From CAYTXJ01 sp965613025 (GTDB lineage Bacteria; Desulfobacterota; DSM-4660; Desulfatiglandales; JALVMZ01): a stretch of 64,000 bases of DNA. Location of the stretch: contig CBFDUE010000003.1 in assembly GCA_965613025.1 (NCBI GenBank), forward strand, positions 1 through 64,000, given 5' to 3'. Positions 27,473 to 34,917 of this stretch are shown piece by piece. The translations under genes were made by a program, and so were the position numbers. The notes beneath the pieces were generated by a model. That model was not told the origin of the DNA. It saw nothing but the letters and a program-made list of their open reading frames with translations, and ran no database searches. How positions within the stretch are numbered: the first letter of the stretch is position 1; each line of letters starts with the position of its first letter.

Positions 27473-29365
27473 TTATGGCCTCTTAACTATCCTTATATCT
27501 GCTCTCCCTTTTACTGAAGTAAGCCATTCAGCAAGAAACAGGTTATACTTTGAAAACATAAGGGTCTTAAAAAGCTCTGCCCTCTCTTCTTTAAATAGCT
27601 CTTCCTCTGGAAGCCGCTCATCTAATAATCTAAATATCAATGCCCCATTTTTGTCTCTAAAAGGCCTATCAGGATAGGGCATATGTCTTGAAAGGGAAAA
27701 TATCTCATCTACTATCTCTTCTCTATAGCCTATTTCAGATGGTGGCTCCCCCCTTTTAAAAAAGCCTGTCTCTTTTGACTCAACCTTTAATTCATCTCTA
27801 ATTGCTTCCCAGCTTTGACCTTTTTTTAATCTTTCAAGGGCATCTCGTGCAATCTTTAAGGCCTTCTTCACAGAAAGCTCATCTTTTAAGTCTTCTTTTA
27901 CCTTTGTTATCACCTCTTTTAGATCTGGAATCCGTGAAGGTATCTTTTTTAATACCTGAAAGATATAAAACTTACGATCAATCTCAAGGACATCACTTAT
28001 ACATCCTTCTTCAAGAGAAAAGAGTGTATCTTTTATATCTTCACTAATGCTGGGATTGTAAATTGGGTCATCTTTTGAAAATGGATTGAGCTTAGAGTAT
28101 CTTACTTTGCTTTCCTTTGCGTAATCCGATAGATCCGTTTCATAGGGCATATGATCCCATAACTCCACAGCCTTTTCATAGGCAAGCTCTTGAGCTTTTC
28201 TCTCTTTGAGTATCTCTCTTATCTCTTCTCTTACCTCTTCAATAGGCCTAATCCTCTTCTCTTTTATATCTTCTACCTTTATTATATGATATCCAAAACG
28301 TGTCTTAACAGGCCCTCTTATCTCACCCTTTTTCATGGAAAATACCGCATCTTCAAACTCCTTTACCATCTGACCCCTGCTGATATATCCCAGCTCTCCT
28401 CCCTGTTTGGCAGAAGGCCCTTCAGAATATCTCTTTGCAAGTCTGGCAAAGTCCTCCCCCTCCTTTGCCAACTTTAATATCCTCTCTGCCTTCTTTCGTA
28501 TCTTATCTTTCTCCTCTTCTGATGCTCCCTCCTTTACTTTTAAAAGTATGTGCCTTACCTTTACCTTCTTCTCTTCAATAAATTGTTCCATATTCTCTTC
28601 ATAATAGTCCTTTATCTCTTCTTGGGTAATTTTTACCCCTTTTTTAAATTCATCAGGATCTATATCTAAATAGGCAACTTCAATCTTTTCAGGAATTCTA
28701 TATCTTTCCCTATTCTCTTTAAAATATTTTTCAATAGCCTCTTGATCCGGTTTTATATCCTCTATGAACCTGCTCTTAGGTATCTCCATAATCTCAATCT
28801 TTACTTCTCTATTTTTGATATAAAAATAGTCTTTAAGCTCTTTCTCTGTAACTGGAGTAAGTGATATAAGGATTTGGGATAATTTATCCTTTAGTATCTG
28901 CTGAGCCACCCCTTTTTCAAACTCTGGGGGATCCATGTGATTCTGCTCTAATATCTGTCTATATCTTGCCATACTGAAACGTCCTTTTATCTGAAAAAGG
29001 GGATAATTTAAGATGGCATGCTGAATCTCATTTTCATTGACATCCAGCCCTAATCTCCTTGCCTCTTGACTGAGAAGCTTTTGATCAATAAGCTCCTCTA
29101 ATACCTTTTCTCTTAGATTCAGCCTCTTGATCATCTGATCATCCCATAGCTTTCCCAATCTTCTCTGAAGCGCCTGAATCCTTTCCATATATAGTTTCTG
29201 AAACTCTCCTCCACTTATTACCTCTCCATTTACATAGGCGATCTTAAGTCCCTCTCTTGAACGAAAGGAATAGCCAAAATAGAAGATAAAGACTATGGTA
29301 ATCATTCCTATAATGAACTTAATCAACCACGACTTAGCATGCCTTCTCATCATCCCAAGTATCAT
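27473..29365 (-). CDS. PpiD-like membrane-anchored peptidyl-prolyl isomerase
   Basis: A 630-residue protein with one N-terminal transmembrane helix (about 14-31, LIKFIIGMITIVFIFYFGYS), a SurA-like chaperone region (AYVNGEVISGGEFQKLY, about 39-170), one complete parvulin domain (VRHILLKVKEGASEEEKDKI ... RFGYHIIKVEDI, about 270-375) and a long C-terminal chaperone part. This is the PpiD layout: a periplasmic foldase anchored to the inner membrane near the Sec translocon. It is the second foldase in the window after the SurA-like protein at 16.8 kb. Confidence 0.88.
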   Translation of the reverse strand: MILGMMRRHAKSWLIKFIIGMITIVFIFYFGYSFRSREGLKIAYVNGEVISGGEFQKLYMERIQALQRRLGKLWDDQMIKRLNLREKVLEELIDQKLLSQEARRLGLDVNENEIQHAILNYPLFQIKGRFSMARYRQILEQNHMDPPEFEKGVAQQILKDKLSQILISLTPVTEKELKDYFYIKNREVKIEIMEIPKSRFIEDIKPDQEAIEKYFKENRERYRIPEKIEVAYLDIDPDEFKKGVKITQEEIKDYYEENMEQFIEEKKVKVRHILLKVKEGASEEEKDKIRKKAERILKLAKEGEDFARLAKRYSEGPSAKQGGELGYISRGQMVKEFEDAVFSMKKGEIRGPVKTRFGYHIIKVEDIKEKRIRPIEEVREEIREILKERKAQELAYEKAVELWDHMPYETDLSDYAKESKVRYSKLNPFSKDDPIYNPSISEDIKDTLFSLEEGCISDVLEIDRKFYIFQVLKKIPSRIPDLKEVITKVKEDLKDELSVKKALKIARDALERLKKGQSWEAIRDELKVESKETGFFKRGEPPSEIGYREEIVDEIFSLSRHMPYPDRPFRDKNGALIFRLLDERLPEEELFKEERAELFKTLMFSKYNLFLAEWLTSVKGRADIRIVKRP

Positions 29366-29374
29366 AACTGTCCC

Positions 29375-29587
29375 CTATGCCTTTGCCCTTTCATAGAGCT
29401 GTTCAGGGGTAAAACAGGCTGAACAGTTTTTACCCCATAAGGTAAAAGTGTTATTCTCTTTATAATGTAAGATATCTGTATAGCCATCCTGCATCATCCT
29501 CTTTAATACATGGACATGAACCTGGACTCCATCAATATTAACCTGCTCATTATCCCCTCTACCTTTTATTAATTCTTCAATCTTCAT
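29375..29587 (-). CDS. Small hypothetical protein (70 aa)
   Basis: Not recognised. A 70-residue soluble protein with two cysteines (GKNCSAC), a VNIDGVQVHVHVL strand and a C-terminal helix (FTPEQLYERAKA). It lies 3 bases after the diadenylate cyclase gene and 9 bases before the PpiD-like gene on the same strand, so it is part of that operon. The ATG has GAGGATG-type purines upstream. Confidence 0.55.
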   Translation of the reverse strand: MKIEELIKGRGDNEQVNIDGVQVHVHVLKRMMQDGYTDILHYKENNTFTLWGKNCSACFTPEQLYERAKA

Positions 29588-29590
29588 CCT

Positions 29591-30187
29591 CTACCCCTCC
29601 TTTAAGGATTTTTTACTAACCACAGTAAGATTATGAGAACTTTTACGAGTAAATCTTCCTTTCAGATGATGGCTATAGCGGCTTATCATCCAGATTTCAG
29701 GAATTATCTCAGAGACCAGCTCTCCATCATCAAATATCCTTACTATAGAGCTTTCTGATACCACCACTGCAACAGCAGAGGTCTCCTTGGTAATGGATGC
29801 GGCCGCCATATGTCTGCTTCCAAAACCTAAGGGGAGATTAATGCCATCAGATGAGGCATTTATATACCTGCATGCAGAGATTACTACTCCTTCATCAGAT
29901 ACGATAAATGCACCATCCAATTGTGCCAGCTCTTTTATGGTCTCCCTCATATTGGGATCATCAATTCGTTTAAGATTGTCAGGATGTCCTTTCAGTGGAT
30001 CAAGTATAATGCAACGGGATCTCTTTAATACCTCCTCAGAGTCAGAGACCACAAAGAGAGTGCCTATCTTCCTCCCCTCCCTTCCCTCCCTTGCAATCTC
30101 TAAGGAAAGGATGAGAACCTGTTCCAAAGTGAAGAGATTTATCTCTCTATCCTGACAACATACATCTTTTAAAAGCTCTATAGCCAT
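29591..30187 (-). CDS. Diadenylate cyclase (DisA_N domain) protein
   Basis: A protein of about 198 residues with a single DAC domain, which makes the second messenger c-di-AMP from two ATP. The DGA motif is at 91-93 (QLDGAFIVSDEG). The second motif is GSRHMAAASITKET (125-127 RHM, where classical DACs have RHR). I place the start at the ATG at 30187, because the open frame upstream to 30262 only translates the terminator of the hsp20 gene. No clear ribosome site is visible at either start. There is no transmembrane part, unlike CdaA, so the protein would be soluble. Confidence 0.75.
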   Translation of the reverse strand: MAIELLKDVCCQDREINLFTLEQVLILSLEIAREGREGRKIGTLFVVSDSEEVLKRSRCIILDPLKGHPDNLKRIDDPNMRETIKELAQLDGAFIVSDEGVVISACRYINASSDGINLPLGFGSRHMAAASITKETSAVAVVVSESSIVRIFDDGELVSEIIPEIWMISRYSHHLKGRFTRKSSHNLTVVSKKSLKEG

Positions 30188-30230
30188 ATAACATATAAAA
30201 GATGCATAATCTATAATTAGAATCAATAAT

Positions 30231-30260
30231 AAAAAATGGGATTGGATCAAATCCAATCCC
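30231..30260 (-). terminator. Rho-independent terminator after the hsp20 pair
   Basis: On the minus strand a perfect 10-bp stem (GGGATTGGAT / ATCCAATCCC) with a 3-base loop is followed by a run of six T after one A. It lies 11 bases after the stop of the hsp20 gene at 30272-30643. Confidence 0.9.
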
Positions 30261-30271
30261 AAACAGACTCC

Positions 30272-30643
30272 CTAACCCTCTATCTTTATCTTATGAGGTG
30301 TTGCCTCTTTTATCTTTGGAAGAGTAATACGCAGAACACCATTTTTAAGTTCTGCCTCTATGTCTGTCTGATCCACTATGGGTGTAAGGACAAATTCCCT
30401 CCTATATCTTTCAGTATCAATCTCCCTGAGTATATAATTCTGTGTATCATTCCTATTGACCTTACCATCTATGGATAGGATATTGTCCTTAACTTCCACT
30501 GACAGATCCTCTGTCTTTACTCCAGGAAGATCTGCCAATATGGTAATTGAGGTATCATCTTCAAATATATCAACCCTGGGTTTGGTAGTATAATAGGCCC
30601 TTCTCTTATATCTTTCCACTTTCTTCATATCCATCACCTCCAC
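30272..30643 (-). CDS. Small heat-shock protein (Hsp20/alpha-crystallin)
   Basis: A 123-residue Hsp20 protein, an ATP-independent holdase that binds unfolding proteins. The alpha-crystallin domain runs from about 22 to 120 (TSITILADLPGVKTEDLSVEVKDN ... YRREFVLTPIVDQTDIEAELKNGVLRITLPK). The A-x-x-x-G-x-L motif appears as AELKNGVLRI. The N-terminal arm is short. It follows another hsp20 gene by 6 bases and ends at a strong terminator, so the two form an operon. Confidence 0.93.
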   Translation of the reverse strand: MEVMDMKKVERYKRRAYYTTKPRVDIFEDDTSITILADLPGVKTEDLSVEVKDNILSIDGKVNRNDTQNYILREIDTERYRREFVLTPIVDQTDIEAELKNGVLRITLPKIKEATPHKIKIEG

Positions 30644-30649
30644 TTCATC

Positions 30650-31093
30650 TTAGCTTTTAACAGGTATCTGCTTTGGCTTAGCCTTATCTGATTTGGGAAG
30701 TTTCAGATACAATATCCCATCTCTTAATGAGGCATCAGCACTCTCTGGATCTACCTCCACAGGAAGAGAGACAGCTCTGCTAAATCTTCCCCTCTCTATC
30801 TCCTTTCTGAAGAATCTGAGCTCATCACCTTCAACACCATCTCTTCTTTCTCCCTCTATTATTAAGGTATTCTGATTTATGGAAAGATCAATATCTTCCG
30901 GACGAACACCAGGAAGCTCTGCCTCTACATAGATACAATCCCTATCTTCAGTGATATTTAAGGCGGGATACAATCCCACCTCTCCTTCTTCTAAAAAACT
31001 TCTACCTAAGTCATCAAATAGCCTATCAATCTCTCTTCTAAGCTCTTCAAACTCCCTAAAAGGATCCCTTAATTCAGATCTTACCTGTGCCAT
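30650..31093 (-). CDS. Small heat-shock protein (Hsp20/alpha-crystallin)
   Basis: A 147-residue Hsp20 protein with the usual arm (FREFEELRREIDRLFDDL) and alpha-crystallin domain (YVEAELPGVRPEDIDLSINQNTLIIEGERR ... FSRAVSLPVEVDPESADASLRDGILYLKLPK). It is the first gene of a minus-strand pair and shares the intergenic region with the divergent hsp20 gene at 31280. A GGAGGGGGAAGG ribosome site precedes its ATG. Confidence 0.95.
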   Translation of the reverse strand: MAQVRSELRDPFREFEELRREIDRLFDDLGRSFLEEGEVGLYPALNITEDRDCIYVEAELPGVRPEDIDLSINQNTLIIEGERRDGVEGDELRFFRKEIERGRFSRAVSLPVEVDPESADASLRDGILYLKLPKSDKAKPKQIPVKS

Positions 31094-31127
31094 ACCTTCC
31101 CCCTCCTTATAATGGATTTTTTTAGAA

Positions 31128-31155
31128 AAAATAATTTTGTTTAGGTGTATGTCAA
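31128..31155 (-). promoter_or_regulatory. Candidate sigma-70-type promoter for the minus-strand hsp20 pair
   Basis: On the minus strand TTGACA (31155-31150) is followed after 16 bases by TATTTT (31133-31128), 35 bases before the hsp20 start. The divergent hsp20 gene has a nearly identical TTGACA-N16-TATTTA. Neither matches the classical sigma-32 pattern well. Confidence 0.45.
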
Positions 31156-31216
31156 GTTGCTAATTCCTAAATTTAGAAGATCAATCTATACTTTATTAAA
31201 AAATCCCTAAGCTCCC

Positions 31217-31244
31217 TTGACAATGGACAAAGTGATCTTATTTA
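31217..31244 (+). promoter_or_regulatory. Candidate sigma-70-type promoter for the plus-strand hsp20
   Basis: TTGACA at 31217-31222, 16-base spacer, TATTTA at 31239-31244, followed by the AAGGAGG ribosome site and ATG 36 bases later. The -35 sits in CCCTTGACA. Confidence 0.45.
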
Positions 31245-31279
31245 AGAAATAGAAATTAATCTTAAAGGAGGTGATGGCG

Positions 31280-31729
31280 ATGTTAGAACTGATACCCTGG
31301 AGGGAGAGAAGAGAGCTTGACAGATTCAGAAGAGAGATGGACAGACTCTTTGATGAATTCTTTGAGATGAGACCTCTGAGAAGGCTGTTTGGTGAAGGTG
31401 AGTGGATACCCTCTGTGGATGTATCTGAGAATCCTAAGGAGATAGTTGTCCATGCTGAAGTTCCTGGTATTGATCCAAAGGACATTGATATAACAATTCA
31501 TGGGAGGACTCTGACCCTTAAAGGGGAAAAGAAGAGTGAAAAAGAGGAAAAGGATGTAAATTATCATCGTATAGAGAGGAGATATGGCTCTTTCACCAGA
31601 ACCTTGGAGCTTCCTACTGATGTGGATCCTGACAATGCAAAGGCAACTTACAAAGATGGGGTATTAAAACTGGTCATTCCTAAGACAAAAGAGCAGGCAG
31701 TTAAAAAGATAGAGGTTAAGAGCGGTTAA
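31280..31729 (+). CDS. Small heat-shock protein (Hsp20/alpha-crystallin)
   Basis: A 149-residue Hsp20 protein: arm (LDRFRREMDRLFDEFFEM), then the alpha-crystallin domain (IVVHAEVPGIDPKDIDITIHGRTLTLKGEKK ... FTRTLELPTDVDPDNAKATYKDGVLKLVIPK). I choose ATG 31280 because AAGGAGG (31265-31271) is 8 bases upstream; in-frame GTG 31271 and ATG 31274 overlap or crowd that site. It is divergent from the other two hsp20 genes and ends at a strong terminator, so it is monocistronic. Confidence 0.95.
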   Translation: MLELIPWRERRELDRFRREMDRLFDEFFEMRPLRRLFGEGEWIPSVDVSENPKEIVVHAEVPGIDPKDIDITIHGRTLTLKGEKKSEKEEKDVNYHRIERRYGSFTRTLELPTDVDPDNAKATYKDGVLKLVIPKTKEQAVKKIEVKSG

Positions 31730-31737
31730 TGATGATT

Positions 31738-31767
31738 GGGGGCTGGATATAATATCCAGCCCCTTTT
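31738..31767 (+). terminator. Rho-independent terminator after hsp20
   Basis: An 11-bp GC-rich stem (GGGGCTGGATA / TATCCAGCCCC) with a 3-base loop, followed by TTTT. It begins about 9 bases after the hsp20 stop and separates it from the DIP operon. Confidence 0.92.
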
Positions 31768-31787
31768 AATACATATACCGACTTTAA

Positions 31788-31815
31788 TTGACATATCCCG
31801 ATAAATGACTATATT
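31788..31815 (+). promoter_or_regulatory. Candidate promoter of the di-myo-inositol phosphate operon
   Basis: TTGACA (31788-31793), 16-base spacer, TATATT (31810-31815). It lies just after the hsp20 terminator and leaves a leader of about 115 bases, AT-rich and without clear structure, before the inositol-phosphate synthase start. Confidence 0.5.
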
Positions 31816-31935
31816 TTTTTGTGTTAATCATAAATTTATGTTCATAATTCAATTTTTTTAGCATAATAGTAAACTTAGTAAAATCTATCAGTATTAACCC
31901 TTAGCTTGTTAAATAAAAATTTTAAGGAGGGTGGT

Positions 31936-33072
31936 ATGGATAAGATCAGAATTGGAATTGTGGGTGTTGGGAATTGTGCAAGTTCGTTAATTCAAGGAAT
32001 TCATTACTATAGGGACAAAGATCCTGAAGATGCCATTGGTCTTATGCACTGGGAGATAGGAGGGTATAGGCCATACGACATTGAGGTGGTAGCTGCATTT
32101 GATATAGATAAGAGAAAGGTGGGGAAAGATCTTAAGGATGCCATATTTGCCCCCCCCAATTGCACAAAGATATTCTGCCCTGATATTCCGAATCAAGGGG
32201 TCAGGGTCCATATGGGAAAGGTGTTAGACGGCTTCTCTGACCATATGAAGGACTATGAAGATAAATATACCTTTGTGCTTTCTGAGGAGGAGGAGCCAAA
32301 GAAAGAGGATGTGGTAAGGATTTTGAAAGAGTCAGGAGTAGAGATTCTCCTAAATTATCTTCCAGTGGGCTCTGAAGAGGCCACCCGCTTTTATGCAGAG
32401 TGTGCACTTCAGGCAGGAGTTGCATTTATAAACAACATTCCGGTATTTATTGCAAGCACTCCCATGTGGGCAGCCCGTTTTAAAGAGAAGAATCTTCCAC
32501 TCATTGGTGATGATATAAAGAGCCAGATTGGCGCAACCATCACCCATAGGATCTTGACAGATCTCTTTAAAAAGAGGGGGGTAAAGCTGGAGAGGACCTA
32601 CCAGCTAAACACTGGTGGTAATACCGATTTCCTTAATATGTTAAATAGGCACAGACTGGCATCAAAGAAAAAGTCAAAGACTGAGGCTGTTCAGTCTGTA
32701 ACCGCAAAGAGATTGGAAAGTGAAAATATACATATAGGTCCCAGTGATTATGTGCCCTGGCAAAAAGACAATAAGATCTGTTTTATCAGGATGGAAGGAA
32801 AGATATTTGGCGATGTGGCAATTGATCTGGAACTCAGGCTATCTGTAGAGGATTCCCCAAATTCAGCAGGTGTTGCTATAGATGCTATAAGGTGCGCTAA
32901 GCTGGCATTAGAAAGGGGCCAAGGTGGAGTGCTTATAGGGCCATCTGCCTATTTTTGCAAACATCCTCCTCAGCAATTTACGGATGATGAGGCATACCGT
33001 ATGGTAGAGGAATTTATCAATCAGGAACAAAAAAGAGCAGTCCATGAAGTGCCTTATTATAGCAGCAGGTAA
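31936..33072 (+). CDS. ino1: Inositol-1-phosphate (inositol-3-phosphate) synthase
   Basis: A 378-residue NAD-dependent synthase that cyclises glucose 6-phosphate to myo-inositol phosphate. The NAD-binding site is GIVGVGNCASSLIQG (about 6-20), and the family block NTGGNTDFLNM is present near residue 230, followed by SKKKSKT. The length fits the archaeal/thermophile type rather than the eukaryotic type of over 500. ATG at 31936 follows AAGGAGGG; an in-frame ATG at 31906 has no ribosome site. It overlaps the next gene by 29 bases, and together they supply and use inositol phosphate for the thermolyte DIP. Confidence 0.93.
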   Translation: MDKIRIGIVGVGNCASSLIQGIHYYRDKDPEDAIGLMHWEIGGYRPYDIEVVAAFDIDKRKVGKDLKDAIFAPPNCTKIFCPDIPNQGVRVHMGKVLDGFSDHMKDYEDKYTFVLSEEEEPKKEDVVRILKESGVEILLNYLPVGSEEATRFYAECALQAGVAFINNIPVFIASTPMWAARFKEKNLPLIGDDIKSQIGATITHRILTDLFKKRGVKLERTYQLNTGGNTDFLNMLNRHRLASKKKSKTEAVQSVTAKRLESENIHIGPSDYVPWQKDNKICFIRMEGKIFGDVAIDLELRLSVEDSPNSAGVAIDAIRCAKLALERGQGGVLIGPSAYFCKHPPQQFTDDEAYRMVEEFINQEQKRAVHEVPYYSSR

Positions 33073-34390
33073 AGGGACACGGATCAGGAATAAGGGGCCC
33101 TGCAAGCCCCTTGTTCCCATATTGGGTGTTCCTCTGATTGAGAGGATAATAAGATCTGTCATAGAGGCAGGGATAAGAGATATATATGTGGTAGTAGGAT
33201 ATAATGGTGATAAGTTAAGGGAATTTTTAAAAAGGCTTCAAATTAAGATAGGGCAGGAGATTCATATAATTGAAAATCCTCAATGGGATAAAGAGAATGC
33301 CATATCAGTATTGAAGGCAAGAGAATATATAAGAGATAATTTTATCTTGGTAATGGGAGATCATCTCTTTGACCCTCAGATACTAAATGAGATTAAGGAC
33401 TATCCTCTTCAAGAGGATACGGTCCTGTTGGTAGTTGATAGAAATCTGGATAACCCCTACATAGATCTAAGGGATGTTACTAAGGTAGAATGTCAGGATA
33501 ATAGGCTCATAAGCATTGGAAAAGACATTGATAGATTTAATGCCTATGATACAGGTATATTCCTATGTTCTCCCTCCATATTTACCCATATTCAAGAGGC
33601 GGTCTCTGAGACAGGTAATACTACACTTTCAAGTGTTATAAGATATATGGCAGAAAGAGGTAAGGTATTTACCTATGATATGGGAAAACGCTACTGGATA
33701 GATGTGGATGATGAAGAGGCCCTTTTAAAGGCAGAAAGGCTAATATTGGAAGATCTAAGTTCCAAGCAGAGTGATGGCCCCATATCCAGATATATAAATA
33801 GACCCATATCTTTAAGGATTTCGAAACATATCTGTAATTGGCCCATAACCCCAAATCAGATAACCCTCTTTTCTTTTTTCCTATCTCTTTGTGGTTCTGC
33901 GATAATACTATTAGGAACATATCTCTATCTCCTTTTGGGTGCCATATTGGCTCAACTGGGCTCCATAATAGATGGTTGTGATGGGGAGATAGCAAGAATA
34001 AAATATCAACGAAGTGAATACGGTGCCTGGCTTGATGCGGTTTTAGATAGATATCAGGATGGATTCCTTATCTTTTCCCTTACATATTATGGCACTCTCA
34101 GTAATCCTTCCTTTTTTACTTTTCTGATTGGCTTTATGGCACTTATTGGATCATATATGGTAAGCTATACAGCCCATAAATATGATAGGATAAAAAAGGA
34201 GGAGGGCCTGCCTTTTAAATTTAGGATAGGAAGAGATATCAGAATCTTTCTGATATTTGTATTTTCCATACTTAATCAGGTGATTTGGGCACTTATCGCT
34301 ATTGCTATCTTGATGAATCTGGAAACTGCCCGAAGGATATGGATTATGAGGGATCAGGGATGGGATATGAAAAGATATGGAGGGAGATAA
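33044..34390 (+). CDS. Bifunctional CTP:inositol-1-phosphate cytidylyltransferase / DIPP synthase
   Basis: A 448-residue fusion. Residues 1 to about 230 are a nucleotidyltransferase (IIAAGKGTRIRNKGPCKPLVP) that makes CDP-inositol. The C-terminal half is a membrane CDP-alcohol phosphotransferase with a complete motif, DGCDGEIAR then 8 residues then GAWLDAVLD, and several hydrophobic segments. It transfers the inositol phosphate to a second inositol phosphate, giving di-myo-inositol phosphate phosphate (DIPP). This IPCT/DIPPS fusion is known from Archaeoglobus, Thermotoga and Aquifex relatives and marks heat-adapted cells. It overlaps the synthase gene upstream and the HD-type gene downstream (31 bases). 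Confidence 0.92.
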   Translation: MKCLIIAAGKGTRIRNKGPCKPLVPILGVPLIERIIRSVIEAGIRDIYVVVGYNGDKLREFLKRLQIKIGQEIHIIENPQWDKENAISVLKAREYIRDNFILVMGDHLFDPQILNEIKDYPLQEDTVLLVVDRNLDNPYIDLRDVTKVECQDNRLISIGKDIDRFNAYDTGIFLCSPSIFTHIQEAVSETGNTTLSSVIRYMAERGKVFTYDMGKRYWIDVDDEEALLKAERLILEDLSSKQSDGPISRYINRPISLRISKHICNWPITPNQITLFSFFLSLCGSAIILLGTYLYLLLGAILAQLGSIIDGCDGEIARIKYQRSEYGAWLDAVLDRYQDGFLIFSLTYYGTLSNPSFFTFLIGFMALIGSYMVSYTAHKYDRIKKEEGLPFKFRIGRDIRIFLIFVFSILNQVIWALIAIAILMNLETARRIWIMRDQGWDMKRYGGR

Positions 34391-34911
34391 GAGGGATTAT
34401 TCAAGCCTCCCATGTTCCTGAAGATCCTATTCATGCTGAAAATACATTAAGATGGCTCCTTTTCCTTAAACCTGATGCAGATGAGGCCCTTAAGTTATCG
34501 GCCTTTGGGCATGATATTGAAAGGGCAATTGAGGAGAAAAAGGTAAGAAGAGAAGACTATAAATCATTTCAAGAATTTAAGATGGCGCATGCCCTTAATA
34601 GCGCTTTGATTTTAAAAGAGATAATCTTAAAAAATAATGGTCCAATTCCCCTTGCTGAAGAGGTATTTAGAATAGTAAGATTGCATGAGACAGGGGGTGA
34701 TCAGAGATCTGATCTGATAAGGGATGCAGATAGTATCTCGTTTTTTGATACCAATCTACCCTATTTTTTTAAGAGAGAGGGTGTAAAAAATACTGAAGAG
34801 AGATGTAGGTGGGGATATAATAGATTATCTTATAAACTCAGACCCATAGTTAAGAATTTTAAATATTCAGATCCCCGGTTAGAGGAGATTATGAAGAGAA
34901 TAATAAGATAG
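34360..34911 (+). CDS. HD-superfamily (DUF4202-like) protein in the DIP operon
   Basis: A 183-residue soluble protein. An HD-type metal set can be read: H25 (IHAENT), H51-D52 (FGHDIERA), H77 (AHALNSA), H109 (RLHETGG) and D122/D124 (RDADS). The spacing and the EDYKSFQEFKMAHA block resemble DUF4202. ATG 34360 is preceded by GAGGGATCAGGG; the longer frame to 34285 is readthrough of the upstream gene. It overlaps the IPCT/DIPPS gene by 31 bases, so it is translationally coupled to it. HD proteins are phosphohydrolases, so a role in removing the extra phosphate of DIPP is plausible; this is inference. Confidence 0.72.
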   Translation: MGYEKIWREIRGIIQASHVPEDPIHAENTLRWLLFLKPDADEALKLSAFGHDIERAIEEKKVRREDYKSFQEFKMAHALNSALILKEIILKNNGPIPLAEEVFRIVRLHETGGDQRSDLIRDADSISFFDTNLPYFFKREGVKNTEERCRWGYNRLSYKLRPIVKNFKYSDPRLEEIMKRIIR

Positions 34912-34917
34912 TATTGA

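Noticed and set aside
30188..30262. Hydrophobic N-terminal anchor of the diadenylate cyclase
   Set aside because: The first codons translate the hsp20 terminator hairpin and its T run; the hydrophobic look comes from that T-rich DNA.
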